Counted from the stretch's first letter, positions 29,304 to 38,936 are shown. The stretch: DNA of 64,000 nucleotides from Bradyrhizobium paxllaeri (GCF_001693515.2 NZ_CP042968.1:5270001-5334000); one strand, 5' to 3'. The notes: generated by a model from the sequence alone, not told the origin. Program-made: numbers and translations.

Positions 29304-30299
29304 TCTAAATCTCCACCTGAGATCTGCCCGCCAGCGACCCAGCAGCAAGCAAAAGTGATGCCACAACGAGAACCGCGGCATCTTTTGCGCGCTTGACCTC
29401 GTATTCGCAACAGGAAGGCGGGTTCTGCTTCTGAACGCCGGAAGTACTGCACCTAGATACTGGGCGTGTCGCAGCACGATCGCGGACTGCACTGGATCCA
29501 GGCCTACGCAGGTCTCGATCGTTTTGCGCCGAACTATAACCATGCCGCACCAGACGTGCGCGTCCGTCGGCAATCTGAGAGCCCTTAGCCCGACAAGAAA
29601 GGTCTCGACGTCGAGCCCGACGGCCTGCTCCGGAAAGCTGCCGCTGGTCTCGTGGTGTTAACAACGGGCGCCCCGACGATGCAGATTAGGCTGCTTCACC
29701 GATATCATGCGTTATGCTGTGCAAGATGGGTCCGGCTTAAGATCGTGAGCTGTCTTTGGGTGCTTCCCGAAAAGCGCAGCACCCTCTCATCCCGAAGAAT
29801 CGAAAAGGCGGGCGACACTGGTTTCAGCGCCAGTCCGAGACAGGTGATAAGCGACCGATCTAAGGAATCGCCAGATCGCCCGCGCTGTTCTTCTGCTCGA
29901 CCAAGCCTGATCATGCTTCTTGTAGGCGCGCTAGCACGTCGTAGATGTGCCGCAATGGGCGCTATGTCGACAGTAGTGTCGAATACTGGGCCTTCGTCGC
30001 GCCCTGAACGAATACTTGCAAGATGAACGATCTCGATCCTTTCGCCTAGCTCGCCAGATTATTGATGAGGATTGTCTATGGTCATGAAGCGCAAACTTGG
30101 CCAACTGCTTCCTCTGCGCTGTTACGGGCAGCCTTGAAAAGAGGTTTCTTGGAATGAGGCTCACCTTAAGTGAGTGCCGCTGACGGTATCGGCATTCTGT
30201 ATGGAATCTGGAAGTGTGAAGCAGGCCAACGCAGCTAGCCGCAATTGATGCAGTGTTAATCTCAAAACAGAGCTGAGAAAGTGGCAGGCCGCTCAGCTG
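29304..30299. other. no gene recognised
   Basis: About 1 kb upstream of the cellulase gene. It should hold that gene's promoter, but I find no nod box and no clear sigma-70 or sigma-54 pattern. Open frames on the plus strand (29652-30026) and minus strand (29931-30308) have no family features. Confidence 0.4.
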
Positions 30300-30500
30300 A
30301 GCCACCATTCAACCGAGGCTGCTCAGTGCTTCCATGGAAATCACCGCAGGCGACAGATTCGGCGCGTCCTCACCCAGCAAGGCGGTCAGCGCCTCCTGGA
30401 AATCCCCGGTCGAGATGCCGCGCAGATACAGCACTGGCAACAGCGCATCCAGACTTCGGGTCCGCCGTGCCCACAGCGGCAGGATCGTCGAGCTGAACCG
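30300..30500 (-). pseudogene. IS256-family transposase N-terminal relic
   Basis: The minus strand reads LYLRGISTGDFQEALTALLG and EDAPNLSPAVI, a segment close to the start of IS256-family transposases. It runs opposite to the adjoining C-terminal fragment of the same family. Confidence 0.6.
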
Positions 30501-30850
30501 GATCCGCTCGCCAATTCGCCGAGAAATACCGCGCCAAGTACGGCCGGGCGGTCGAATGTCTGGTCAAGGACCGCGACGCTCCTGGCCTTCTGCGACTTTC
30601 CTGCCGAGCATTGCGACCACCTGCGCACGACCAATCGCATCGAGAGCGTGTTCGTCACCATGCGGCACAGGACGTGCGCACCACGTTCTCGTTGTCGCCG
30701 ACCACCGCCAGGCTGAAGTGTCATCGCCGCATCACGAGCTTTGGCGGCCCAAAGGCACAAACAGTTGCCGAAGATCATTGCGGGTGTCAGATTCAACGAT
30801 GGCATCGAGATCATCCAAATGCCGGCTAACAGCGCCGCCTGGTCACCTCG
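30500..30850 (+). pseudogene. IS256-family transposase C-terminal relic
   Basis: Several plus-strand frames give FAEKYRAKYGRAVECLVKDR, FCDFPAEHCDHLRTTNRIES and VFVTMRHRT, then KIIAGVRFNDGIEIIQMP. These belong to the end of an IS256-family transposase. The fragment points away from the N-terminal relic next to it. Confidence 0.65.
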
Positions 30851-31240
30851 TCACCCAAAATCGCGACGTCCGGAGGGAATTCATGCTGCGCTCGAGCAAG
30901 CTGCAACGAAGTCCTAACCGAGCTCGGCGAAGAACTCGCCAAGACTATCGTCCATTGCGGTCGGCAACTAACATTAGGACGCCCCCTGGCGTCGAGCACC
31001 AACGGATCCGCCTAGAGGAGCCGGCGGATCGGTGTCCAGCGATACCACTTTCATCATTGATGAGTCTTGATCAGACGAGCGAGCCGCTCGCGGCAATTGC
31101 GAAATAACGAATGTCGTCGATTTCGCGGTCAGACTGGACGATTTCACGTCGCACTGGCATCTGCCGCTTTCGATGTATCTGATCGTTTGGTCGACAGATT
31201 TCTCAAACGGCTGAGGTCGGAATTTACTCCACCAAAGCTT
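30851..31240. other. no gene recognised
   Basis: A stretch of about 390 bases after the IS256 relic without a supported gene. One plus-strand frame is open but unlike any family I know. Confidence 0.3.
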
Positions 31241-31411
31241 CTAATCCTCTCGTGGGGACTTCGCCTCAATACCAGTTGAGCTGCTTAATAGCTTCGTCAG
31301 CATCTGCCTCACAGGCTCGCTCATAAACGGCCTTAATATCCATCCGAAGGCGCCTACCGCAAAGACTCCAAACGCAAAAACGCCAAGCGCACTCCAAACA
31401 ACCATCTTCAT
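31241..31411 (-). CDS. small single-pass membrane protein
   Basis: A 56-residue protein from the ATG at 31411, which has AGGAG about 10 bases upstream. MKMVVWSALGVFAFGVFAVG forms one hydrophobic helix, followed by a short polar tail (RQMLTKLLSSSTGIEAKSP). The Shine-Dalgarno site decides the start over the longer open frame from 31522. Function unknown. Confidence 0.5.
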   Translation of the reverse strand: MKMVVWSALGVFAFGVFAVGAFGWILRPFMSEPVRQMLTKLLSSSTGIEAKSPRED

Positions 31412-31744
31412 TGTGGGTCGCTCCTGCTTCGGTTGAGCAGTATCGCCAACAAAGGCCTGCGAGGCACCTATCAGGATTGGTAAAGGACGGGTCTCAAAAG
31501 TTGCGCTACGGTCGCCGAACACACGTCCATTGTGAGATTAGGAAGTGAACATGGGAAACCTTGGAATTCAAATGGCCAACCGCGCACGTATTCAGACCGG
31601 CTGAACGAACTGATGCCCGTATTCCCGCTTTAGAAATCGCGCGGTAGCTTGGTAGCGCGGCCAACCAATCTTGCATAGCGAAGACGAGCAGATAGATGAT
31701 AGGCTGTTACGTGCTATCGCCCGAGCAGAGACCAGTCATTAGTC

Positions 31745-32540
31745 GCGAGGCGGCGACAACAGCGGACGAGGACTCTGATCAGGATCGCGATCAGCACCTG
31801 GACCTAAAGGAACTTGTACCAGGATCGAGACGCTAGCGCGGCGGCCGCCGTTCCGGTCTTGTGATGATCTTCCTCCCCCAATACGAAACCGAAAATCTAG
31901 CTGCCGCGCGTTGAGAGGCAACCGACATCACACGAGCGCCACCTTGTCTGGTTCAAGACGACGATGTCGGAAGTCCGACGGTCAGCAACGTCATTCAAAA
32001 GCAGGCAGTTGCGCGTATTTCCGCTCGCCATGCAAGGCGCTCACCAGATTCCGCGAGCGGCACGGCGATTAACCCGCCACTGCCAAAGCGCTCGCGGGCG
32101 GCCCGTCTCAGGGACTGCCAATGAGCCGCGCTCGATTGATCCCGGTCAAGCACTGATGCCGCTTATGCTCGGAAGTGAAGAACCGGCGAACATCAATGTT
32201 CGCGATTGCCACCAAGTTCACCGAGCCGGCGGGGCACATCGCAACCTTTAAGCAGAAATCCAAACAGAAGGCCGTGTTCGGCGCGAGCCGACCCTTTTTA
32301 ATTAGACTACGCAGGACGGGTCGTGCAAAGTGATTATCTCGGCCGACGATTCCCGCACGAAGAAATTGGTCCAGGATGTTCTGGCACTACGGGAAAGCCG
32401 GCTCACTTACGCCAGCGGCAACCTGGTGCTCTGGAGCAGAATGGCCAAGTTCGTGAACGGCTCCGACACGTTGGCTTGGCGCGACTGCCATTGCCAAGCA
32501 ACTCGGTTGCTCACGCGGTGCGATCTATAAGGCGTGAATG
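31745..32540. repeat. diverged copy of the mod upstream/modA region
   Basis: This stretch aligns by eye, with many substitutions and small indels, to 51390-52130. Shared landmarks are TCAGGATCGC, CACATCACACGAGCG, GGCGCTCACCAGATTC and CTGGTGCTCTGGAGCAGAA. The two copies lie about 19.6 kb apart in the same orientation. Confidence 0.8.
32121..32530 (+). pseudogene. modA relic (molybdate-binding protein), copy 2
   Basis: It starts with an ATG-AGC-CGC-GCT-CGA that matches the start of the modA relic at 51764. Broken frames then give FTEPAGHIATFKQKS and, after frameshifts, text corresponding to the substrate-binding region. Stops appear within the first 15 codons, so it is more decayed than the 51764 copy. 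Confidence 0.6.
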
Positions 32541-32783
32541 CGATCTAATGCAGCCACACATCAGCGCCTTGAAGTCTGTCTCGGCCACCGCAACACCAGC
32601 ACACCTTGAGGTACACCGAGCTATCGCCAACAAGGTTCAAGGACTTCTGGAGGACGTGAAGGTGTTGGCTGGTCTTCAGTTACCGGTCTGTGCAGTTTGA
32701 TACTTGAGTGACCGTCACTTGCGCATTTCGCGTATGCAACGGCAGCGACGACGATCAAAAGGAGATTGTGTACGAAGGACGTC

Positions 32784-32954
32784 ATGACCATTCGCCATGA
32801 TTCTGATGCCATGACTGCCATGCAATACTTGTTGTGGGCATTGGAGCACATCGAGAAGACCGGCGATCGCAAGGCTGCGCACCACGCCCGCCTAGCCTTG
32901 GAAGGCTTGCGCGAGCGCACCCATCGATCGAAGAACACTGGCGAGCCTCCGTAG
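32784..32954 (+). CDS. small hypothetical protein
   Basis: A 56-residue helical protein starting MTIRHDSDAMTAMQYLLWAL and continuing EHIEKTGDRKAAHHARLALE. I associate this pattern with short Bradyrhizobium proteins of unknown function. The ATG at 32784 gives a sensible start; two upstream starts in the frame are less likely. Confidence 0.5.
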   Translation: MTIRHDSDAMTAMQYLLWALEHIEKTGDRKAAHHARLALEGLRERTHRSKNTGEPP

Positions 32955-33104
32955 TCCCACGGTGTTCCCGACCCCAGTGAAGGGCTATAGCGTTGTTGGG
33001 CCAGCGCGGCTAATGGCCATACTGGGGCTGAACCTTATTGTGGCAAGGCCCGACGTGTGTCGTCCCACAACGTCATGCGTCGGGCCGCCCTTCAGTAGTC
33101 GCAC

Positions 33105-33281
33105 CTATCCCTTCCCGTACCTTAGCATCGTCTGCTCGACCTCAGACGCTAGCTGTGTCAGATGGGCCGCTAGCCGGTCGAATAGTTGGCGCTTCTTTGG
33201 ATCGGTCGCCAAGTCTCGGATTAGCTCGCACTCTGCCGCATCCCTGCGTAGCTTCTCCAACTGCGCTAGCATGTCCTGCAT
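33105..33281 (-). CDS. short helical hypothetical protein
   Basis: A 58-residue frame: MQDMLAQLEKLRRDAAECEL, then IRDLATDPKKRQLFDRLAAH and LTQLASEVEQTMLRYGKG. It is amphipathic and helical throughout. I have seen this pattern (RDLATDxxKRxxFDRLAAH) in several Bradyrhizobium small proteins. Function unknown. Confidence 0.6.
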   Translation of the reverse strand: MQDMLAQLEKLRRDAAECELIRDLATDPKKRQLFDRLAAHLTQLASEVEQTMLRYGKG

Positions 33282-33311
33282 TGAGCCGCCCCTAATCGCT
33301 AACGTCGCCGA

Positions 33312-33662
33312 TCAAACAGAACCACAAGAGCAATAAGTGATCAGGCCATCCTCTGCGATGTTTAGCAGTGCCTCGACGATCATCCCGCTTCTGGTTCGGT
33401 AGGTGACCAGCACATCCTCACCGGCCACGTGCAAATCTAGTAGTTCGAGCACCGGACTTTCAATGAACCGGCGCTTCCAATAGGCCGCAATAACTTCCTG
33501 ACCGTAGATGGCGTTGCTACCTCCACAGGTGCAGTCGATCAGAGCGTCAGGGCTGTGCATCCTAACCATCTGGTTGATGCGACGAGCGCAGTAAGCGTCT
33601 AGCCAGTCTACCGCGACGGCCATCGGGTCATAGGGCGTCATGTTCCCATATCTACTTTCCAT
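33312..33662 (-). CDS. NTF2/SnoaL-like domain protein
   Basis: A protein of 116 residues (109 if the internal Met8 is the start). WLDAYCARRINQMVRMHSPD, then AIYGQEVIAAYWKRRFI and HVAGEDVLVTYRTRSGM follow the alpha-plus-beta pattern of NTF2-like proteins, including the typical phrase for a volume-of-distribution helix followed by curved sheet. Such proteins bind or transform small molecules; the ligand is unknown. Confidence 0.65.
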   Translation of the reverse strand: MESRYGNMTPYDPMAVAVDWLDAYCARRINQMVRMHSPDALIDCTCGGSNAIYGQEVIAAYWKRRFIESPVLELLDLHVAGEDVLVTYRTRSGMIVEALLNIAEDGLITYCSCGSV

Positions 33663-33753
33663 TGGTCAGCCGGGATAGGACGGCCAGCGCGAACATTATC
33701 TCAATGTCATGGAGGGAACCAGCCGCCCAATCGCGCCTTAACCATCATTGGAG

Positions 33754-34056
33754 GTGCACATAGCAGCAAGACGACAACCAGCATCGAAGCGACCTGGATC
33801 ACCTATTGGCAGGAAGGGACCGCACAAAGCAAACCCGAAATACAAACGCCGCTCGCGTCAGCCGTGGAGCGACAAGGAAGTAAAGCAACTACGCTCGCTT
33901 GCCAAGGCCAACACGCCAACTGGCGTCATCAGCCTGAAGATGGAACGTCCACCCGCGTCGATAGCAAGCAAGGCGCAACGCGAGGGCATCTCCCTGAGAC
34001 GCACCAACCGTTCCCCTTACAATCGGCGCACGGCCGCTAAGAAGTCGCGGCGCTAG
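33754..34056 (+). CDS. Myb/SANT-like DNA-binding protein
   Basis: About 100 residues, basic. The core PWSDKEVKQLRSLAKANTPT, then VISLKMERPPASIASKAQRE, matches the SANT/Myb-like helix pattern with its spaced Trp and Leu residues; the C-terminal tail is Arg-rich. A GTG at 33754 or a TTG six bases upstream could be the start. Its TAG stop lies inside the 8-bp target duplication of the IS256 element that follows, and the insertion left the gene intact. Confidence 0.55.
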   Translation: MHIAARRQPASKRPGSPIGRKGPHKANPKYKRRSRQPWSDKEVKQLRSLAKANTPTGVISLKMERPPASIASKAQREGISLRRTNRSPYNRRTAAKKSRR

Positions 34057-34060
34057 TTTC
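34053..34060. repeat. left copy of the IS256 target-site duplication
   Basis: CTAGTTTC immediately precedes the left inverted repeat and recurs at 35491-35498 directly after the right one, the expected 8-bp duplication for the IS256 family. Confidence 0.92.
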
Positions 34061-35490
34061 GGAGATGTCCCGATCGCTGTTGAACTACGTCGGACCGGCG
34101 TTGGCGGAATGAATGTTACGCGGCTCTCGTGACGTGGGCAACGGGCTTGATCGTCATGCGATCGTGGTGAGCTTGAAGGGCCGCACGCAGAACCGACAAT
34201 TGCTTATGCGCCTTCAATCGTCGGAAGCCCTTGTTGGCCTCGATCATGCCGGCCGCGACCCATCGCAAGGCCATGCCGGCATCCCGCCAGCGTTTGACGT
34301 TGCGCGTGACGCGGCGAATGGTACCCATCATGTTCTCGGCGATGTTGGTACAGGCGAGCGATCGACGCAGCTCCTTCGGCAGCTTCAACCGGACGACAGT
34401 CAGGATTTCGTCGAGGCCTTCGAGAATGCTGGCCGCTACGCCGGGCCATTGCTGGTCGAGTCGACGCGCGAGATTGCGGATCAATTTTTCAGCCTTGTCG
34501 GCATCATCGAGCTCCCAGGCCTGGCGCAGCACCCGACGGGTGGCCGCATGATGCTCTTTCGGCAGGCGTTCCGTGATGTTGCGCGCCTTGTGGATCTGAC
34601 AGCGCTGGATCGCGGCGGCCGAACCGAAGGTGCGGCGGATCGCCTTCGACAACGCTTTCGCGCCGTCGACGATGAACAGTCTTGGCACCGTCGGGGCGAG
34701 CCCGCGGGAGACCAGGTTGTCCAGCAGGGCTTGAACCGTTGCGGCGTTCTCGGTTGCCCCTTCCACCAGCGCCAGCGGATGCTTGTTGCCTTCACCGTCG
34801 ACCCCGATCGCGGCGACCAGCACGAGATCGTCGCCGAGATGCAGCCCGTCGATTTGAACCACCAGAAGGTCGAGCGCGGACAGATCGGCAGCCATGAAGT
34901 CGGCCAGCCGCGCCGCCGACAGCGCCACAAACCTCCGCGAGGCCGCCGACTTCGAAACCCCCGATCCGGGCGGTGCCGGCACATCACCCTCGGGCAGCCG
35001 GACAGCGCGGCCGAACCGGCGCGTCGATACATTGATCAGCATCAGGTTCATCGCCCAGCGACCAAGCCAGTCCTCCTCCGCCGCCGTTTCCCAGCTCGGG
35101 ATCGTGACCTCGCGGCCGTCCAGGCCCCGGACCCGCGGGCGCTCGACCTCGATCTTGCCGCCGTGGAAGCCGATCCGTCCCCGCGTTCGGCCCCAACGGT
35201 GCGCCCGCCGCGCCGCGTCGCGACCGTGGCGCGGCCCGCAGGCCGCCGTGACATCCGCCTCCATCATCGTGCCGAGCGCCTCGATCCCTGCCGCAAGGCA
35301 GAACCGATCGAAGCTCGCCCGCACTTCTGCAAACGCTTCGTCCACAGCCCCGGTCGCCGGCGAACCAGCCGGTGTGATATCTCTCGTCATGGCGTTGCTC
35401 TCCTTTGTGGAATCAGCACCCCGAGCCTACCGGCTCAAGGGGGGCAACGCCGACCTCTTCAGAAATTCAACAGAACCCCGGGACATCCCC
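34061..35490 (-). mobile_element. complete IS256-family insertion sequence
   Basis: The element is 1430 bp, bounded by imperfect inverted repeats starting GGAGATGTCCC (left) and GGGGATGTCCC (right, complement). It carries one intact transposase gene and a perfect 8-bp target duplication, so it is a recent insertion. Confidence 0.93.
34116..35390 (-). CDS. IS256 family transposase
   Basis: A full-length 424-residue Mutator/IS256-type transposase. The DDE core is seen in LLVVQIDGLHLGDDLVLVAA (first Asp), PRLFIVDGAKALSKAIRRTF (second Asp) and TNIAENMMGTIRRVTRNVKR (catalytic Glu). The frame is uninterrupted and the element has fresh ends, so it is probably active. Confidence 0.95.
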   Translation of the reverse strand: MTRDITPAGSPATGAVDEAFAEVRASFDRFCLAAGIEALGTMMEADVTAACGPRHGRDAARRAHRWGRTRGRIGFHGGKIEVERPRVRGLDGREVTIPSWETAAEEDWLGRWAMNLMLINVSTRRFGRAVRLPEGDVPAPPGSGVSKSAASRRFVALSAARLADFMAADLSALDLLVVQIDGLHLGDDLVLVAAIGVDGEGNKHPLALVEGATENAATVQALLDNLVSRGLAPTVPRLFIVDGAKALSKAIRRTFGSAAAIQRCQIHKARNITERLPKEHHAATRRVLRQAWELDDADKAEKLIRNLARRLDQQWPGVAASILEGLDEILTVVRLKLPKELRRSLACTNIAENMMGTIRRVTRNVKRWRDAGMALRWVAAGMIEANKGFRRLKAHKQLSVLRAALQAHHDRMTIKPVAHVTRAA

Positions 35491-35498
35491 CTAGTTTC
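35491..35498. repeat. right copy of the IS256 target-site duplication
   Basis: CTAGTTTC follows the right inverted repeat. Read on the minus strand it includes the TAG stop of the 35491-35757 gene. Confidence 0.92.
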
Positions 35499-35757
35499 GG
35501 GCTGATGGTCTCTCTTCGATTATCTGGCTCACGTCAGGCTCTTCGAGGCCGTCAGCGCGAACACATTCGCAAGGCATTCCGGCCCCGCACTGACAACCCG
35601 ATTCTTCCGCCCATGCTTGCGTTGGGTGGTTCTCGCAAACCCAGCCGATACCAAGACAGACCTTGCAAGGGGGTCGATCACGATACCCGCCTAATCGATC
35701 GCTTCCTGTACGCATCGATGGCGGCGTTCGAGAGCAACAGCCTGCGCCGTTCGCCAC
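35491..35757 (-). CDS. small Cys-rich protein (VCENH type)
   Basis: The convincing part is residues 28-88: PPCKVCLGIGWVCENHPTQA and GCQCGAGMPCECV, with four CxxC/CxC-type pairs that suggest zinc binding. The first 25 residues overlap the 3' end of the ligase relic and may not be part of the protein. The stop codon falls within the IS256 target duplication. A second protein with the same VCENH signature is at 47576-47809. Confidence 0.5.
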   Translation of the reverse strand: MANGAGCCSRTPPSMRTGSDRLGGYRDRPPCKVCLGIGWVCENHPTQAWAEESGCQCGAGMPCECVRADGLEEPDVSQIIEERPSARN

Positions 35758-36647
35758 GTCTCATCATGCAAGCAATGTTGTCGATCACCCCGCAACAAGC
35801 CCTCCGACGCGATGTCCCGGTATTCAACGTCGGCGTAGAACTTCGGCTCAACCCATGTCGCCTTTGGCTTCCTAATGGCCTTGGTTAGCTTGGACTTGGG
35901 GCTGACCACCGTGTCGAGCTGCCGCCTGATTTGGTTGGACACGGTGCGGCACCAGCCCGTCCGACCTTACCCATGTAAACCAGATCACTGCCTTCCCGCC
36001 TTCCAAGATACAGCGCAGCAACACCCGTCGGATCTTTCACAAACCCGATAACCGGAAACTTGCCCTTGTGAACCGCCTTGATCTTCAGCCAGTTTTCGTT
36101 GCGATCTGATCGGTACGCGGCGTCAGCCCGCTTCGAGATGATACCTTCCCAATTCAACTTGGCTACATGGTCAAACATCTGTTGACCATCCCCGGTCAGG
36201 TGTTCGGAATACAACACAGGCAGTTCGATTGCGTTCTCACCGAGCTGGGCAGCAAGGTCTGCTTGCGTTCAATCTGGGGTAATTGGCGCAGATCACCGTC
36301 ACGACACAACAGATCGAAGGCGTAATAGACCAGCCGGCCCTGTCTACCTGCCGCTAACTCCGCCTGCAGTTCGCTGAAGTGGGTGCGCCCCTCATGGACC
36401 ACAACGACTTCCCCATCAACGATAGCCTGGCCGGGATGTCGAGAGCGGCAGCGATGGATGAGAAGCGCTTTGTCCAGTCCACCCCGCTGCGGATGTAGAC
36501 CTTCTTCCGACCGCGATTGGCATGAACCTGGACGCGGTAGCCGTCGTATTTGATCTCATGCAGCCATTGATCGCCAGGCGGTGCCTTGGATTTCAACGTG
36601 GCTAGTTGAGGCCGGATGAATCCCGGCATGGAAATACGCTTCGACAC
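35691..36647 (-). pseudogene. ATP-dependent DNA ligase (LigD-type ligase domain), frameshifted
   Basis: Four frames tile one ligase. PPGDQWLHEIKYDGYRVQVH contains the nucleotidyl-lysine motif (EIKYDGYR); then LQAELAAGRQGRLVYYAFDL; then LNWEGIISKRADAAYRSDRN and ENWLKIKAVHKGKFPVIGFV (motifs IV-V); then LTKAIRKPKATWVEPKFYAD with EYRDIASEGLLR from the OB-fold end. Frameshifts lie near 36410, 36210 and 35950. LigD-type ligases act in end joining; this copy is inactive. Confidence 0.8.
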
Positions 36648-36729
36648 AACGCAAACTCATAAAAAAATGCCCGCCGCGCTGGAAGGCAACGGCGGACATT
36701 CTTACCCACTCCGCAGGAATCCCGAACAA

Positions 36730-36966
36730 TCAGGGGACGTGATCGTTGCTTCCACCACCAATGCTGAGTGGTTGGTACTTGGCGGAACACCGCTCTTCGA
36801 TCCAACTCATCTTTCCGCAGCTTGGACAGCGCAGCAGCCGGTAGCTCTTGCCTTGGCGAGCATCGAGAACAGCCATCGCCACGGTGAACCCGCCACAATA
36901 CGCACAGTAATTAGTCGGAGGGATTGCCTGCCGGGACACTTCGGAAGAGTCGAGCTGTTCACTCAT
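36730..36966 (-). CDS. small zinc-ribbon protein
   Basis: A 78-residue protein with two Cys pairs, NYCAYCGG and LLRCPSCGKMSW, about 24 residues apart: a zinc-ribbon arrangement. It starts MSEQLDSSEVSRQA. It lies just upstream of the ligase relic on the same strand. Function unknown; nucleic-acid binding is plausible. Confidence 0.6.
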   Translation of the reverse strand: MSEQLDSSEVSRQAIPPTNYCAYCGGFTVAMAVLDARQGKSYRLLRCPSCGKMSWIEERCSAKYQPLSIGGGSNDHVP

Positions 36967-37206
36967 GTGACGCCGCCCGTGGTTGGTTGGGCGATTCCAC
37001 TAACTCAGAAAGTGGACATTTGGTTTCGACCATCCCAAAAAAACTGGATCGCAGTTCGCCACACCATCACGCTGGCGCGGACCTTCTAGCAACCAACCCA
37101 GGTTCCCTAAGGTTAACCCGGCACTACCGGCCAAGGCTTTGTCTGTAGGCGTCGGTGGCTGAGAGACCCATTGCGCTCCCGCCTGCACATCACAAGGGAG
37201 CGTGTC

Positions 37207-37329
37207 GTGATCGAACTGCCCCAACTCGATTCGTATTCAATAGCAGCACGAATCTGTCTTGGCGTAGCAATCTTCGGCGCAGCGCTGCTCGTAACGGCAG
37301 TGCTTGCAAGCACCGTCGTCGTCCGGTGA
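37207..37329 (+). CDS. 40-residue membrane peptide
   Basis: A GTG start preceded by AAGGGA gives MIELPQLDSYSIAARICLGV followed by AIFGAALLVTAVLASTVVVR. The second half is one hydrophobic helix with a C-terminal Arg. The length and the ribosome site support translation, but I know no relative. Confidence 0.4.
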   Translation: MIELPQLDSYSIAARICLGVAIFGAALLVTAVLASTVVVR

Positions 37330-37379
37330 GAATGCCTTCGTTGGGCCTCCGCACTTCAAGGTTGGTTGTCGAGGTCAAG

Positions 37380-37581
37380 TTACGTTGGAGATTTCAGGCC
37401 GGGTGACCTTAACCAGTCGCTCATGTGTGCCGCGGTGTCAGCCTGGTCGGCCTTTCGAAGTGCGGCCTCCCGCTCTGCTCCATGAGGTAGCAACTCGGCC
37501 TGCTCGCGGAGCGAGCCTTGCCTCTTCTGCCAACCGACATTCCAGAGATTCCGTCTGTTTGATACGACGATGCTTCAGCAT
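37380..37581 (-). pseudogene. small helical protein, LREQAELLP family, frameshifted (copy 1)
   Basis: From the ATG at 37581 the frame reads MLKHRRIKQTESLECRLAEE. After a one- or two-base slip it continues LREQAELLPHGAEREAALRK and AHMSDWLRSPGL. The same protein type occurs at 48146-48342 (also broken) and 48921-49136 (intact). Confidence 0.6.
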
Positions 37582-37731
37582 TGGCGCTGCTCCCCTGCTT
37601 GAGTGAGGCGGGAGCGCACATTGCGTTCACATCACCGACATCTGCCCATAACCGCTCGGTGATGGAACAACCTATCTGTCTTTGGCGAACCTTGACTGTT
37701 CGGTAGCGGACTTAGCGACCTTTGCCCACGT

Positions 37732-37759
37732 AAAAAAGCCCCGGCGATGGACCGGGGCT
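37732..37759 (-). terminator. intrinsic terminator for the 37796-37978 gene
   Basis: On the minus strand AGCCCCGG, a short loop and CCGGGGCT are followed by a run of six T. It lies about 40 bases past the stop of the minus-strand gene. Confidence 0.75.
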
Positions 37760-37795
37760 AGGTTACTTGGGAGGAAACTAGAACTACACAGAACT

Positions 37796-37978
37796 TCAGA
37801 TGGCGTCCCACTGCTCGACTGGTAACGAAGCCTTGTAAGTCGCCATGATGTCGGTGGGGTTGATCGTCGATGATGCAGTAGTCGCTTGCAGCGGCGTAAC
37901 GGCCTGCGACCATGCGATCAAAGCTGCAACAGCAATTCCGATTCCAATTGTGCCCGTTGAGAAGAATAGCTTGAACAT
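37796..37978 (-). CDS. small secreted or membrane-anchored protein
   Basis: A 60-residue protein from the ATG at 37978: MFKLFFSTGTIGIGIAVAAL is a signal-anchor, and the tail INPTDIMATYKASLPVEQWD is polar. I know similar short proteins with a xxYKxxLPVEQWD ending from Bradyrhizobium. A clear intrinsic terminator follows. Function unknown. Confidence 0.65.
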   Translation of the reverse strand: MFKLFFSTGTIGIGIAVAALIAWSQAVTPLQATTASSTINPTDIMATYKASLPVEQWDAI

Positions 37979-38214
37979 GATCGCATCCTTCGTGTCGGTG
38001 GATGCCGCGATCATGAACTTGTCGCGTTTCAGGACTTTGCCGTTTCGCGAGAAAATGATGTCGTCAGAATTATTTTGTTTCGTGGGAGACCGAGAATAGC
38101 CGCGCAGGTTTCGTGAGAAGCTGCGAACGAAACAGCCTCACCGTTCCGTGAGATTATGGCACCCGGATTTGATCACCCGCCGACTGGCCCAGCCATTCCG
38201 TTGCGGTCGCAGAT

Positions 38215-38432
38215 TTAAGGAACATCGCCGTTCATCTTGCTCCCGATGCTGCACGGCTTGTTGAGAAAGTATTCGCGGTTGCCGAACGCCTTGGCGGCGT
38301 ACTGATCGATGGCCACCAAGATGGCCTGAACGTGGTATAGCAGTAGCCCTCGCGGGTGGCCAAGTGGGGGAGGTCCTCCAGCGCCCTGATGAAGGGCGGC
38401 GGATCAGGATCGCCTTGGAAGTGTTTCCCCAT
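38215..38432 (-). pseudogene. small hypothetical protein, frameshifted
   Basis: From the ATG at 38432 the frame reads MGKHFQGDPDPPPFIRALED and LPHLATREGYCYT. It then slips and continues in another frame as AIDQYAAKAFGNREYFLNKP, ending NGDVP. The two parts join into one protein of about 70 residues. Confidence 0.5.
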
Positions 38433-38450
38433 TTGCGGCCTCCAAGCACC

Positions 38451-38651
38451 TTACCTTTTGGCTGGGGTAGTTTGGCCTTCAATCGGTCGCGTTCGGCGCA
38501 GAACGTGTTCGATTTTGTCCAGCAACCGCTGCAACAGAGCCTTCGCTGACGCCAAGGCGGTGCTGCCTCGCTGTAGCTGAAGCAGTTCCTTCCGCTGCCT
38601 ACCGACCAGCCGCCTCAAGGCTATCTCTGCACGGATTTGATCAAGTCCCAT
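38451..38651 (-). CDS. small coiled-coil protein, probably altered at its C-terminus
   Basis: From the ATG at 38651: MGLDQIRAEIALRRLVGRQR, KELLQLQRGSTALASAKALL, QRLLDKIEH. The rest (VLRRTRPIEG) looks like a frameshifted version of a CAERDRLKAKLPQPKGK ending found in the next frame. It is a heptad-rich helix of unknown function. Confidence 0.45.
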   Translation of the reverse strand: MGLDQIRAEIALRRLVGRQRKELLQLQRGSTALASAKALLQRLLDKIEHVLRRTRPIEGQTTPAKR

Positions 38652-38936
38652 TGCGCCACCCCTGCGCGAGAAGGGATTAGAACAAAATAAGAACTTGGCG
38701 TCAACCACCCGTAACTCATGGACGCCTTCCAGATATGGAAGCACTCCAAATATCGAAGTAAAATCAATAAGTTGATTGGATTTTTCACTTGCGATGATCT
38801 TTGGGGCGATGCTAAAGGCCGCGCTGTGACGAGGGCTGATCTCGGTCAGGACCCGTCTTGAAAGTGAGCTGCCTCGCGACAGTTTGCGTCGGTCTGTCTG
38901 GGCATGGCTGCGGAATGCAAACATCCAAGGAATACG

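Noticed and set aside
34113..35888. A 591-codon plus-strand frame across the IS256 element
   Set aside because: It is antisense to the recognised transposase and runs across the element boundary.
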